From NCBI GenBank assembly GCA_036733345.1, contig DAINAR010000078.1, positions 1 to 10,260 on the forward strand: a stretch of 10,260 nucleotides of DNA. Reading direction: 5' to 3'. Position numbers and translations under genes: made by a program. The stretch comes from JAFGMQ01 sp036733345 (GTDB taxonomy: Bacteria > Desulfobacterota > DSM-4660 > Desulfatiglandales > Desulfatiglandaceae). Of the stretch, positions 1 to 6,952 are shown one piece after another (the stretch's first letter is position 1; each line of letters opens with the position of its first letter). The notes below the pieces were generated by a model that saw only the letters and a list, made by a program, of their open reading frames with translations, was not told the DNA's origin and ran no database searches.

Positions 1-2
1 TG

Positions 3-170
3 ATTGCGAACACAGACCTTAGCAAGGGCATGTTTTTTTCCAACCATGCATCCAACTATTTACCGGTCAAGGCAAGGTTTCCAAAAGGTAAACAGCAGGC
101 CCTTGATCAGATAGATATGGCGCTCAATGGCAAAATCGGTCTCAGGCCGGAATGGATGAGAGCACTTTGA
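3..170 (+). CDS. C-terminal end of a radical-SAM-type protein (5' truncated by window edge)
   Basis: An open frame enters from the left edge and ends at TGA 168..170, giving 55 residues. The segment FSNHASNYLPVKARFPKGK followed by a Q-x2-L-x2-I-x2-AL helix and LRPEWMRAL at the very end is the type of tail I know from a group of uncharacterised bacterial radical SAM proteins (an N-H-A-S-N-Y-L-P stretch, then a closing LRPEWLRGL-like motif). The radical SAM core with its CxxxCxxC cluster would lie off the window, so the family call rests on the tail alone. The gene converges on the minus-strand operon and is separated from it by decayed-looking DNA. There is no sign of a functional link. Codon choice looks normal. 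Confidence 0.6.
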   Translation: MANTDLSKGMFFSNHASNYLPVKARFPKGKQQALDQIDMALNGKIGLRPEWMRAL

Positions 171-588
171 TTAGGAGGCAAAGTATCAGATTTTCCTTAA
201 GGTCACTAGGGCCAAAAGGCTAAAGGGAACGGTTCGAGCAGCGAAGTACTTCGACGCCGAGATATCGATTCCAGAGATCTGACACGGATCAGAGCCACAA
301 TTGCGCAGGGAGTGGTCAACATTTTTAAAGAACGAAAGAGCAGAGAGCCCAAAGTCGATGCCCTGATCGGCTATGGTTTTAGCCCGACACGGTCTTTCTT
401 ATCAGACGGGTTTGATTTTGTCAGAATGGATTTGAGCACGGCGGAATTCCTGAGGAAGGTCAGGGGCTGGAAACCTTCAAAGGAATACGAAAATACCGTC
501 CTATGCGGATGAGAACGCTGAGGATAAACTGGAGGAGATGCTGAAGTCATTGCTGGAAGAGAGTCCTGAAAAGCATCTGAATCCCTGA
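171..588 (+). pseudogene. Decayed coding remnant, function not recognised
   Basis: No intact gene fills this stretch, but coding-like translation moves between frames. A segment with VRAAKYFDAEISIPE reads in one frame from about 202 and stops at TGA near 280. A second frame continues with DLTRIRATIAQGVVNIF and runs through DALIGYGFSPTRSF and DGFDFVRMDLSTAEFLRKV to TGA 510..512. A third frame takes over near 490..496 and gives an acidic helix (ENAEDKLEEMLKSLLEE) ending at TGA 586..588. Reading across the joints gives one plausible protein, so one or two single-base indels are inferred. An AGGAGG at 173..178 has no start codon in range. A GTG-started 66-aa ORF at 312..512 exists but has no convincing ribosome site. 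I do not recognise the family. It could instead be a non-coding spacer. Confidence 0.35.
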
Positions 589-595
589 CCGCTAT

Positions 596-787
596 AGTCT
601 GCCAGGAGTTGTCCATATTCTCTCCCCAGATGACTATGCATCTTGATTTCCAGGGTTCCTGGGCGGGGTGACAACCAGGGTAATCCAGCATGCCATAATC
701 TGTGAGCAGCATATGCAAAAATTGGTTTTGCTCATCATTGCCGTCATTTCCCCCCTGTATTTGCAGAAAAACTATGTTGTAATGGCC
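596..787 (-). pseudogene. Possible fragment of a molybdopterin oxidoreductase
   Basis: Just past the stop of the HoxU-like gene (852), one minus-strand frame has coding-like codons. Its translation includes LLTDYGMLDYPG, then CHPAQEPWK, then RCIVIWGENMDNSW. The last part resembles the strand-turn segment IVxWGxNP that follows the metal-ligand loop in molybdopterin (MopB) oxidoreductases. The intact MopB enzyme in this window has YILWGHNPDES at the matching place. There is no start codon with a ribosome site. Upstream the frame overlaps the end of the HoxU-like gene, and downstream it runs into the antisense of the plus-strand remnant, so at best about 65 codons survive. I read it as a relic of a second MopB gene that once followed the operon. 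Chance openness is the alternative. Confidence 0.25.
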
Positions 788-851
788 AGGACGAGAACCA
801 GGTCCTTTTGTTAATGTCAAACCTTTGTCCCGGCAAGATATTAATAGTTGT

Positions 852-1466
852 CTATTCTTCTTTTTGGAGTTTGGAAGAAGATTGGGGAAACGCAATTGCT
901 TCAGTTAAATGGTAAGCTGCCTGCAGATAAGATGTGGGGCAGAGTGGAAAACATTCCTTGCAGTTCCAGCACTCCTTGGTCGCGATCTCTGGAATGAACC
1001 TTACCTCCCGTCTTGCTCCGTTGTTAACGAACCCAATAGCATTTTTATTCTTGACTTCATCACAGTATCTTACACATAGACCACAAAGAACGCAAAATGA
1101 GGACTCTTTTTCGAAGCGGTCTCTGTCTGCTCCATACTCTTGAGCCAAATCCTGCAATTGTGGTGAATCTGGAGCATGAGCCATCAACAACTCCAAAATC
1201 ATTTTGCGAATTTTATCTACCTTTTCAGACCTGGTTTTTACGACCAAATCCTGCGCTACCGGGTAAAGGCAGGAAGCAACAAGATTTGTCCTGCCGCGAA
1301 CATCTACTTCAACTGTGCATATTCGACACCCGCCATAGGGTTCTAACTTCTCATGGTGACAAAGCGTAGGGATAAATATATCTGCACTTTGGGCGGCCTC
1401 CAGAACGGTCATCCCTTCTGTTGCTTTAATTTCTTTTCCATCTATCTGTAAAATGATTTCACTCAT
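852..1466 (-). CDS. NuoG/HoxU-like iron-sulfur subunit, BamI-like
   Basis: This 204-aa protein matches the N-terminal part of complex I NuoG, as in the HoxU subunit of bidirectional hydrogenases. It should pass electrons between the NuoF-like flavin subunit and the rest of the complex in the cytoplasm. Residues 1-75 form a plant-type [2Fe-2S] ferredoxin domain with ligands C36, C47, C50 and C66. Residues 120-180 hold two [4Fe-4S] motifs, CVLCGLCVRYC (C125, C128, C131, C135) and CWNCKECFPLC (C166, C169, C172, C176). In between, the His-Cys3 site of NuoG (cluster N5) is gone: the sequence is HAPDSPQLQ where NuoG has H-x3-C-x2-C. The ATG at 1466 gives the full ferredoxin fold and has a weak GAGAG nine bases upstream. 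It is the last intact gene of the operon, 106 nt after the NuoF-like gene. Confidence 0.88.
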   Translation of the reverse strand: MSEIILQIDGKEIKATEGMTVLEAAQSADIFIPTLCHHEKLEPYGGCRICTVEVDVRGRTNLVASCLYPVAQDLVVKTRSEKVDKIRKMILELLMAHAPDSPQLQDLAQEYGADRDRFEKESSFCVLCGLCVRYCDEVKNKNAIGFVNNGARREVRFIPEIATKECWNCKECFPLCPTSYLQAAYHLTEAIAFPQSSSKLQKEE

Positions 1467-1500
1467 CTTTATATACTCTCTCAGACTGTAGTTTATGCTT

Positions 1501-1536
1501 CTTCAGGGACAAAAGAAGGAAAAGTTTTTCCTGAAA
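1501..1536. repeat. Inverted repeat in the NuoF-HoxU spacer
   Basis: In the 106-nt gap between the two genes, CTTCAGG (1501..1507) and CCTGAAA (1530..1536) can form a 6-7 bp stem around a 22-nt loop. An overlapping hairpin GGAAAAG/TTTTTCC (1518..1531) competes with it. There is no U-run typical of a terminator in the direction of transcription. It could be an RNA processing or translation-tuning element, or chance in an A/T-rich spacer. Nothing else is seen in the gap. Confidence 0.2.
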
Positions 1537-1572
1537 CCTTCTCCGCCACACCAAAGCGAAGCAGAAGAACTT

Positions 1573-3240
1573 CTAAGTAGCGGATTTTTCTTTCTTGATG
1601 TTTGCCTCATACTCATCTCTGAAGTAACGCAATGTGCTTTTAAACGGGTCGGAAGCAGTTTTCCCTAAAGCACACAAAGAGGCTGCTTTCATGACCTCGG
1701 CTATCTCCTCCAGAAGTTGGATATCACCCTCTCTTCCTTTTCCGTCTCTAATATTCGTCACGATCTTAAGCATCTGTCTGATACCTTCGCGGCATGGTAC
1801 GCATTTTCCGCATGACTCATTCGTGAGGAAGTTCAGGTAAAACCTGGTTAATTCAATCATATCGGTATCTTCATCCAATACCAGCATGCCGCCTGCTCCT
1901 ATGGGAGCTCCAAGTCTTGCCATCTCATCAAAATCCAGGGGGGTATCTATAAAGTTCTCTGGTACAGAACCTCCCATCGGACCTCCAAAGTGAACTGCTT
2001 TAAGTTTCTTTCCATTTGGAATTCCACCACCAATATCATAGACAATCTCTCTGAGCGTAGTCCCGAAAGGGACTTCAATGACCCCTGTATGGCATATATT
2101 ACCTGACAGGGATATAAGTTTAGTCCCCTTACTCTTCTCTGTCCCGATACTTGTGTACCATTCAGCGCCCCTGTTGATTATCTGAGCGACGTTGGCCCAG
2201 GTCTCAACATTATTCAGATTACTCGGTCTGTTCCATACACCGCTTACCGAAGTACGGATATATTTGGGCCTGGGTTCCGGGTTTTTACCTTCTATTGATC
2301 TCATCAATGCGCTGGACTCCCCTGACACGAATATTCCAACATCAAGATGCACCTCTACATCAAAGTTGAATCCGGAACCGAGGATATTCTCACCGAGAAG
2401 TCCATATTCCCTCGCCCTAGCGAGGGCCATATCAATATTCGCTTTCAATTGAGGGCTATCATGACGGGTGTATATAAATCCCTGATGCGAGCCGATAGCA
2501 TAGGCGCCGATTATCAGGCCTTCCAACACGCAATGGGGATTTCCTATAAACAAGGCCCTATCCATAAAGGCACCGGGCTCCCCTTCATGTCCGTTCACGA
2601 TCACATACTTTTCTTCTCCGGGTGCATTACGAGCAGTCTCCCACTTCAAACCGGCAGGAAATCCGCCACCTCCCCGGCCCCGCAAGTTGGCTTTCTTTAC
2701 CTCTTCAAGGACTAGCTCAGGACCCATCTCAAAAAGGGCTTTGGATAATGCAGAATATCCGCCAATCGCCAGATAGTCGTCTATGCTCTGAGGATCAATT
2801 TTCAAGCTATTGTCCATAAGATTCCGCATCTGATTCTTATAGAAGGGAATTTCAGACTGATGCGCTATTTTTTCGCCGGTATTGGCATCCGTATAAATCA
2901 GGCGGTCAATCATTTTTTTCCCAAACACGGTCCGAGAGAGAATTTCCGGCACATCCTGCGGTGTCACCTCCTGATAGGAGATTCCTTCAGGATAGATAAC
3001 GACATTCGGCCCTTTTTCACAAAAACCATGGCAACCGGTTGCTCTGAAATCAACTTTAGTCTCTAAATCCTGTTTTTTGATTTCTTCTTCAAAGGCGCTG
3101 ATAACCCTGTCATTACCCAGGCCGAGACAGCCCGTTCCTGCACATACGGCAATAGAAGGCTTATCAGGATCTCTTTTTGACAAGACATCCTTCCTGAGTT
3201 CTTCCAATTCAGCAGCTGAATTTATCCTTGGCATAATCAT
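1573..3240 (-). CDS. NuoF-like FMN and iron-sulfur flavoprotein, BamH-like
   Basis: This 555-aa protein has the NuoF/HoxF fold with an added N-terminal thioredoxin-like [2Fe-2S] domain (C33, C38, C70, C74), as in HydB/HndC. The FMN loop GRGGGGFPAGLKW lies at about 188-200. The C-terminal [4Fe-4S] (N3-type) ligands are C477, C480, C483 and C523. Unlike HydB it has no C-terminal ferredoxin extension. Several positions that usually hold NADH are changed: NGHEGEPG (216-223) for N-A-D-E, GESS (307-310) for G-E-E-T/S, and K-Y-I-R (326-329) for K-P-P-F. Flavin and cluster binding look intact, but ordinary NADH use is uncertain. The ATG at 3240 has GGAG six bases upstream; the ATG at 3234 has AAGGA six bases upstream, so either may be used. 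By gene order this is the flavin gate of the complex. Confidence 0.92.
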   Translation of the reverse strand: MIMPRINSAAELEELRKDVLSKRDPDKPSIAVCAGTGCLGLGNDRVISAFEEEIKKQDLETKVDFRATGCHGFCEKGPNVVIYPEGISYQEVTPQDVPEILSRTVFGKKMIDRLIYTDANTGEKIAHQSEIPFYKNQMRNLMDNSLKIDPQSIDDYLAIGGYSALSKALFEMGPELVLEEVKKANLRGRGGGGFPAGLKWETARNAPGEEKYVIVNGHEGEPGAFMDRALFIGNPHCVLEGLIIGAYAIGSHQGFIYTRHDSPQLKANIDMALARAREYGLLGENILGSGFNFDVEVHLDVGIFVSGESSALMRSIEGKNPEPRPKYIRTSVSGVWNRPSNLNNVETWANVAQIINRGAEWYTSIGTEKSKGTKLISLSGNICHTGVIEVPFGTTLREIVYDIGGGIPNGKKLKAVHFGGPMGGSVPENFIDTPLDFDEMARLGAPIGAGGMLVLDEDTDMIELTRFYLNFLTNESCGKCVPCREGIRQMLKIVTNIRDGKGREGDIQLLEEIAEVMKAASLCALGKTASDPFKSTLRYFRDEYEANIKKEKSAT

Positions 3241-3326
3241 TCCTTACTCCAGGCCTCGTAGGACAAAACATAGAAAGGCCCATCTTTGAAACATCCTTGA
3301 ATCTCAATCTTCCTGATTCCCATCAT
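3237..3326 (-). CDS. Possible 29-codon ORF overlapping the NuoF-like start
   Basis: Between the MopB stop and the NuoF-like start, ATGATG at 3321..3326 opens a 29-residue frame (begins MMGIRKIEIQGC, ends LSYEAWSKE). Its TGA overlaps the ATG at 3240 as an ATGA junction, a common sign of translational coupling. The ribosome site is weak (AAAGTGGGAAA just before the ATG). I know no family for it. It may be a small coupling peptide or a chance ORF. The rest of the 104-nt spacer shows nothing clear. Confidence 0.25.
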   Translation of the reverse strand: MMGIRKIEIQGCFKDGPFYVLSYEAWSKE

Positions 3327-3344
3327 TTTCCCACTTTCATGCAT

Positions 3345-5399
3345 CTATATTTTTCTAATGGAACATAAGAGCGATTTCAACTGAGGGTAGCCCATAACTT
3401 CCTCACGGCAAATAGTATCTGTCAAGAGATTAGCATTCGCATCCCCCGCCCACCCATGAGGTACAAGGACAACTCCTTCAGAAACTCGTTCACTTACTTT
3501 TACCTTCATCTTTACCTGTCCACAGTCTGTCTCGATAATGGCGCTATCGCCTTCTTTAACATTATATTTTTCAGCGGTTTTTTGCCCGAGTTCAGCTCTG
3601 GGCTCAGGATTTCCTGCCCTGAGAGTCTTTACCCCCCTGTGCTGGCTATGTGTATAATAGAGGTTTCGGTTTCCAGTTGACAGTATTAAAGGATATTTCT
3701 CTCCCAGTTCCTTCCAGCGCGACCCCTGCGGACTTTTCTCCGGCTCTGAATAGGTTGGAAGAGGATCATGACCGACATGTTCCAATGCATCGCTGAAAAT
3801 CTCGATCTTTCCCGTGGGTGTTGGGAAGGAATCTCCCATGATTTCGTATGTCTTCTCCTGGTAATATGCTCCTTCCGGCTTTTCTGTTAATAGTTCATCA
3901 AATGTCAGGCCGGAAGGCTCAAGTTCGAATGCCACCAATTCTTCCTCAGACTTCCACGGAAAATATTCATCCAACCCCATCTTTTTTGATAATTGTGTAA
4001 AAAATTTCCACTCTGACCAGCCCTCATGTAATGGCTCGATGGCCTTTTTCCTCAACATGAGATATGGGACACAGTGACAAACATTGTACGTATAGGCCAC
4101 TCCCCACTTCTCAAGACACGAACAGGCTGGAAGGACATAGTCAGCCAGTTCTGCCGTTTCTGTCATGAAGAGATCATGGACCACGAGCAAATCCAGCTTC
4201 TTGAATGCTTCTTTAAAGGCATTGGATCCTGCCATTGACAGGATAGGGTTCCCTCCAATAACCATGAAAGACTTTATCTTTTCAGGGATGCTTTCTGGCA
4301 ACATGGTCACTACACCGTAGGGGCTCTTTCTCCCAAACACCTCATAAAATATTGGATATTTATCAGCACCCAAAGGGGGCGATTTAGTTCCAGCGCCCAC
4401 GTTTCCAAATCGTAATCTTGGACTGATCACCCAGCCACCTGGGATATTTATATTTCCGGTAATGACCTGCAAAACAGAAAAGGCACGGCTGGTCTGGGTG
4501 CCACTAGCCGTTTGATCCTGTGTACACGTGCCCTGGTATATACTTGCCCCTTTCGTCGCTGCAAAGAGACGGGCGAGTTTGCGGATGTCTTCGGCCGAAA
4601 CCCAGGTGATCTCCTGAGCCCATTCAGGGGTATATTGTTGAATATGGGGGATTAGTTCGTTAAACCCATGGGTGTACTTTTCCACAAACTCCTTGTCGTA
4701 TAGGTTTTCATTGATGATCACATTAATCATTGCAAGCGCCATGGCTCCGTCGGTTCCGGGCCTGATTCTAAGATACATATCAGCACGATCTGCGATAGGA
4801 ATTCGCTTTGGATCTATAACAACCAGTTTTGCTCCCCTGCCAAGGTGCTCCTCAAGGGCCAACTTAAGTGGAAAGTCTGATTCATCGGGATTGTGGCCCC
4901 AGAGAATGTACAGGTTCGAGTCAAGTCCTTCCGTGGGATATTTGCCAAAGGTGATTTGCCTGGTACGAATCCTCATCCGATAACACACGCTCTCCACTGA
5001 GAAATAGTTAGGAGATCCAACCGCGGCTCTGAATCGCTGGCACAACCCCCCCATCTCCAAGTTTTCCACACCAATGGAACCGCAAAAAATACCAAATATT
5101 TCAGGTCCAAAATCTGCCTTCAACTGGTTAAGTTTATCCGCTATTTCCGTGAGGGCCTGGTCCCATGTGATTTGCTCCCATCCTCCGTTGATACGCTTCA
5201 TTGGATGCTTAATACGGTTGGGACTGTAAATGCTCTCAAGCATTGCCTCGCCCTTTGGACAAAGCTTGCCCATGTTTAGAGGATGCGACTGCAATCCTTC
5301 GACCTTCGTCGCCTTTCCATTGTCAACCGTAACTTTTATCCCGCAACTGTGGTAACAGAGGGTACAATCTGTAAATACTTCTTTGATATTTTCGGACAT
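3345..5399 (-). CDS. Molybdopterin (Mo/W) oxidoreductase, catalytic subunit of unknown substrate
   Basis: This 684-aa protein belongs to the MopB/DMSO reductase superfamily, the bis-pterin Mo or W enzymes. One [4Fe-4S] cluster is bound by C12, C15, C19 and C47, followed by the conserved Lys in CPKG. C139 (in VESVCYR) sits where Sec or Cys binds the metal. It is followed by Tyr, not the His that follows Sec/Cys in formate dehydrogenases. Further pterin-site motifs include ILWGHNPDES, VVIDPKR, RPGTDGAMALAMINVI, GGNP, LADYVLP, PTPTGKIEIFS and the C-terminal pterin-binding domain (about 565-684). Length, single cluster and the RFxxxxGSPN segment before the Cys recall acetylene hydratase-like MopB proteins. 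No Tat signal, so it is cytoplasmic. The ATG at 5399 is preferred because GGGAG lies eight bases upstream (within AAAGGAGGGAG). An ATG at 5429 adds ten residues but has no such site. It lies between the NuoE-like and NuoF-like genes. Confidence 0.9.
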   Translation of the reverse strand: MSENIKEVFTDCTLCYHSCGIKVTVDNGKATKVEGLQSHPLNMGKLCPKGEAMLESIYSPNRIKHPMKRINGGWEQITWDQALTEIADKLNQLKADFGPEIFGIFCGSIGVENLEMGGLCQRFRAAVGSPNYFSVESVCYRMRIRTRQITFGKYPTEGLDSNLYILWGHNPDESDFPLKLALEEHLGRGAKLVVIDPKRIPIADRADMYLRIRPGTDGAMALAMINVIINENLYDKEFVEKYTHGFNELIPHIQQYTPEWAQEITWVSAEDIRKLARLFAATKGASIYQGTCTQDQTASGTQTSRAFSVLQVITGNINIPGGWVISPRLRFGNVGAGTKSPPLGADKYPIFYEVFGRKSPYGVVTMLPESIPEKIKSFMVIGGNPILSMAGSNAFKEAFKKLDLLVVHDLFMTETAELADYVLPACSCLEKWGVAYTYNVCHCVPYLMLRKKAIEPLHEGWSEWKFFTQLSKKMGLDEYFPWKSEEELVAFELEPSGLTFDELLTEKPEGAYYQEKTYEIMGDSFPTPTGKIEIFSDALEHVGHDPLPTYSEPEKSPQGSRWKELGEKYPLILSTGNRNLYYTHSQHRGVKTLRAGNPEPRAELGQKTAEKYNVKEGDSAIIETDCGQVKMKVKVSERVSEGVVLVPHGWAGDANANLLTDTICREEVMGYPQLKSLLCSIRKI

Positions 5400-5615
5400 T
5401 TCTAAAACTCCCTCCTTTCCGATCCTCATTGAGTTTGTCCATAAATCCGTCTAATATCTTTGCAAAGGGCATTCCTATCACAGCAGCCTTGTCAAAGAAA
5501 TTGCACCAATAAAAAACAGACTCCCTTTACAGTATTCTTCTGAAATCATATACAGCCGGCAATATTGAAAACCCCGCCATTCATTGGTTACAGGGCGTTC
5601 CCCAACATGGCATCC
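5400..5615. other. 216-nt spacer between the NuoE-like and MopB genes
   Basis: This is the longest gap inside the operon. I see only tiny ORFs on the minus strand and no tRNA or clear terminator hairpin. A TTGACA (minus strand, 5490..5495) has no matching -10 at the usual distance. The gap could hold an internal promoter or mark the point where the MopB gene entered a NuoE-NuoF pair, but the sequence does not prove either. Confidence 0.4.
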
Positions 5616-6086
5616 TCACGAATTTCGAGGTCTGTACTCATAGTTTTTCAACACATCTTCTGCATTTTCCGGTTTGACCCTGGCATGATGTTTCCCATCG
5701 ATGACGATCTCCGGTCCTAAATTACAGCATCCGAGACAATTGCCGGTCTCCAGGCTGAACTTTGAATCCGAGTCCGTTTCACCAGGTCTGATTCCGATCA
5801 GTTCTTGAACCGTGTCCAGTATTCTTTGCGAACCACGATTATGACAGGAGGTGCCCATGCATACGTTAACTTCATGACGTCCTTTAGGGATTAAACTAAA
5901 GGTTTTATAAAAGGTAACTATTTGCATTACGCGACTTAGTGGAACTTCCAGTTTCTTGCTGACCTTGTCTAATACTTCTTTTGGAAGCCAATGATTTTCG
6001 CTCTGAATTTCCATCAATACATGGATCAGTGAACCGGCTTTGCCCTGATGTTTGTTAATGATTTGATCTGTTTTTTCGTTATCCAT
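5616..6086 (-). CDS. NuoE-like [2Fe-2S] thioredoxin-fold subunit, BamG-like
   Basis: This 156-aa protein has the usual length and fold of NuoE/HoxE/HydC, which carries cluster N1a-type [2Fe-2S] beside the NuoF flavin. The N-terminal helical part (about 1-65) includes the family stretch NHWLPKEVLDKVSKKL and the VMQIVTFYKTF segment. The thioredoxin-like part has ligands C76 and C81 (CMGTSC) and C117 and C121 (CLGCC), so the cluster site is complete. The ATG at 6086 has GAGG very close and GGGGA further upstream, and gives the expected N-terminus. It follows the MvhD-like gene by 54 nt. Its usual partner, the NuoF-like protein, is encoded after the MopB gene; the MopB gene separates the pair. 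Confidence 0.93.
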   Translation of the reverse strand: MDNEKTDQIINKHQGKAGSLIHVLMEIQSENHWLPKEVLDKVSKKLEVPLSRVMQIVTFYKTFSLIPKGRHEVNVCMGTSCHNRGSQRILDTVQELIGIRPGETDSDSKFSLETGNCLGCCNLGPEIVIDGKHHARVKPENAEDVLKNYEYRPRNS

Positions 6087-6140
6087 AGGCCTCTGTCCCC
6101 ATGTTCATGTTTTCCCTAAGCCTGTCCCTGTTCTTTCACC

Positions 6141-6908
6141 TTAGGCAGCAGCAATGAGGTTCTGGCTTTCATCAAACCTGACCAAGCCTTGCCTTGCTGA
6201 ACTATTAAGGTGTCTTGATATTTCAGACGGGCTTATGCCTAAAATCTCAGAAATTTCTCCAGTTGAACGGGGTTTATCTCGCAGGAGTGACATCATCTGG
6301 CATATTTCAAATTTATCCACGATTAATTCCTGAAACAACCGATCAAACTCGCCACTGGTGAAAAACTTATTATACTCTTCTTCCGATTTATAAGGTATTC
6401 TCAGCCTCTCCCTTTCAACCAGTTTAATGTAGGGGATTAACTTTGTGACGGATTCAAGTTTGAACTGCAATCTCTTTCCGTCTATCTCTTCGCCTTTGCC
6501 AAGAGGACCTAACTCACTCAGCTTTTTTGAAAAGTCATTCATAACCTCGGCGAAACGGCCTCCTTCAGAGGCAGATATCCATTCAAGCCTTAATCTCTCG
6601 GGGTTCACTCCTATCAGATCCAGTAATTTTCTGCATAGATGCATTCCGCTCAATGCAAGGTAATTGCCTTCAGTAATGTAATGGCATTCACCAGGCCAGC
6701 AACCACCTATAAATACCCCATCTGCTCCGTTTGAGAATGCTCTGAGTATGAATGACAGGTCGACTCTGCCAGTGCACATGAGGCGGACAAGCTTAATATC
6801 AGTCGTATATTGTTGCCTGGAAACTCCAGCCAAATCAGCAGCAGAGTATGCTCACCAGTTACACAAAAAACCCAATATCCTCAGCGTGAACTTATATCCC
6901 GAACTCAT
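6141..6908 (-). CDS. MvhD-type [2Fe-2S] selenoprotein with C-terminal winged helix, BamF-like
   Basis: MvhD subunits link HdrA to an electron-donating enzyme through a [2Fe-2S] cluster. Starting at ATG 6908 (AGGAG ten bases upstream) the frame reads 255 residues with one internal UGA at codon 19 (6852..6854). The N-terminus reads FLCNW-U-AYSAADLAGVSR, where MvhD proteins have CNWC-x2-AGADLAGVSR, so UGA replaces the second Cys. Other conserved Cys are C45 (MCTGRVD) and C70/C75 (GCWPGECHY). A SECIS-like hairpin follows the UGA. Without read-through the CNWx motif would be lost and the protein would have to start at TTG 6833 inside the conserved domain, with no ribosome site. Residues about 200-248 form a winged helix-turn-helix (TGEISEILGISPSEISRHL), longer than the roughly 140-aa archaeal MvhD. 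Methanococcal VhuD and some deltaproteobacterial MvhD proteins are known selenoproteins. It lies 44 nt after HdrA. Confidence 0.88.
6813..6833 (-). promoter_or_regulatory. Bacterial SECIS-like hairpin for UGA at 6852..6854
   Basis: In the mRNA, CUGGA and UCCAG (23-27 and 31-35 nt after the UGA) form a 5-bp upper stem around a GUU loop. A G-G mismatch separates it from a lower stem UUG/CAA. The loop starts 28 nt after the UGA and its first base is G. Both fit the published bacterial SECIS pattern (loop 16-37 nt from UGA, G in the first two loop bases). The hairpin lies within the coding frame, as bacterial elements do. It would recruit SelB; selA/B/C/D are not in the window. Confidence 0.75.
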
Positions 6909-6952
6909 TTTTTCTTTTCTCCTTTGGATTTCTCTCGGCTTTCTTCCTAATA

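Noticed and set aside
788..806. AGGAC/GTCCT hairpin followed by TTTG as a plus-strand terminator
   Set aside because: Only 5 bp with a 9-nt loop and a short interrupted T-run; too weak to call.
371..895. 174-aa minus-strand ORF as an intact gene
   Set aside because: Starts inside the HoxU-like gene, no ribosome site, and its last third is antisense to the plus-strand remnant; only the middle part looks coding.
3345..5399. Formate dehydrogenase alpha subunit
   Set aside because: Overall fold fits, but the Cys/Sec-His pair of formate dehydrogenases is Cys-Tyr; kept as MopB of unknown substrate.
5490..5495. TTGACA as the -35 of an internal promoter
   Set aside because: No -10-like sequence at 16-18 nt; single hexamer matches are expected by chance.
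6852..6854. UGA as a nonsense mutation or pseudogene of mvhD
   Set aside because: The frame is perfect on both sides, it falls on the exact Cys/Sec column, a SECIS-like hairpin follows, and no other decay is visible in the gene.
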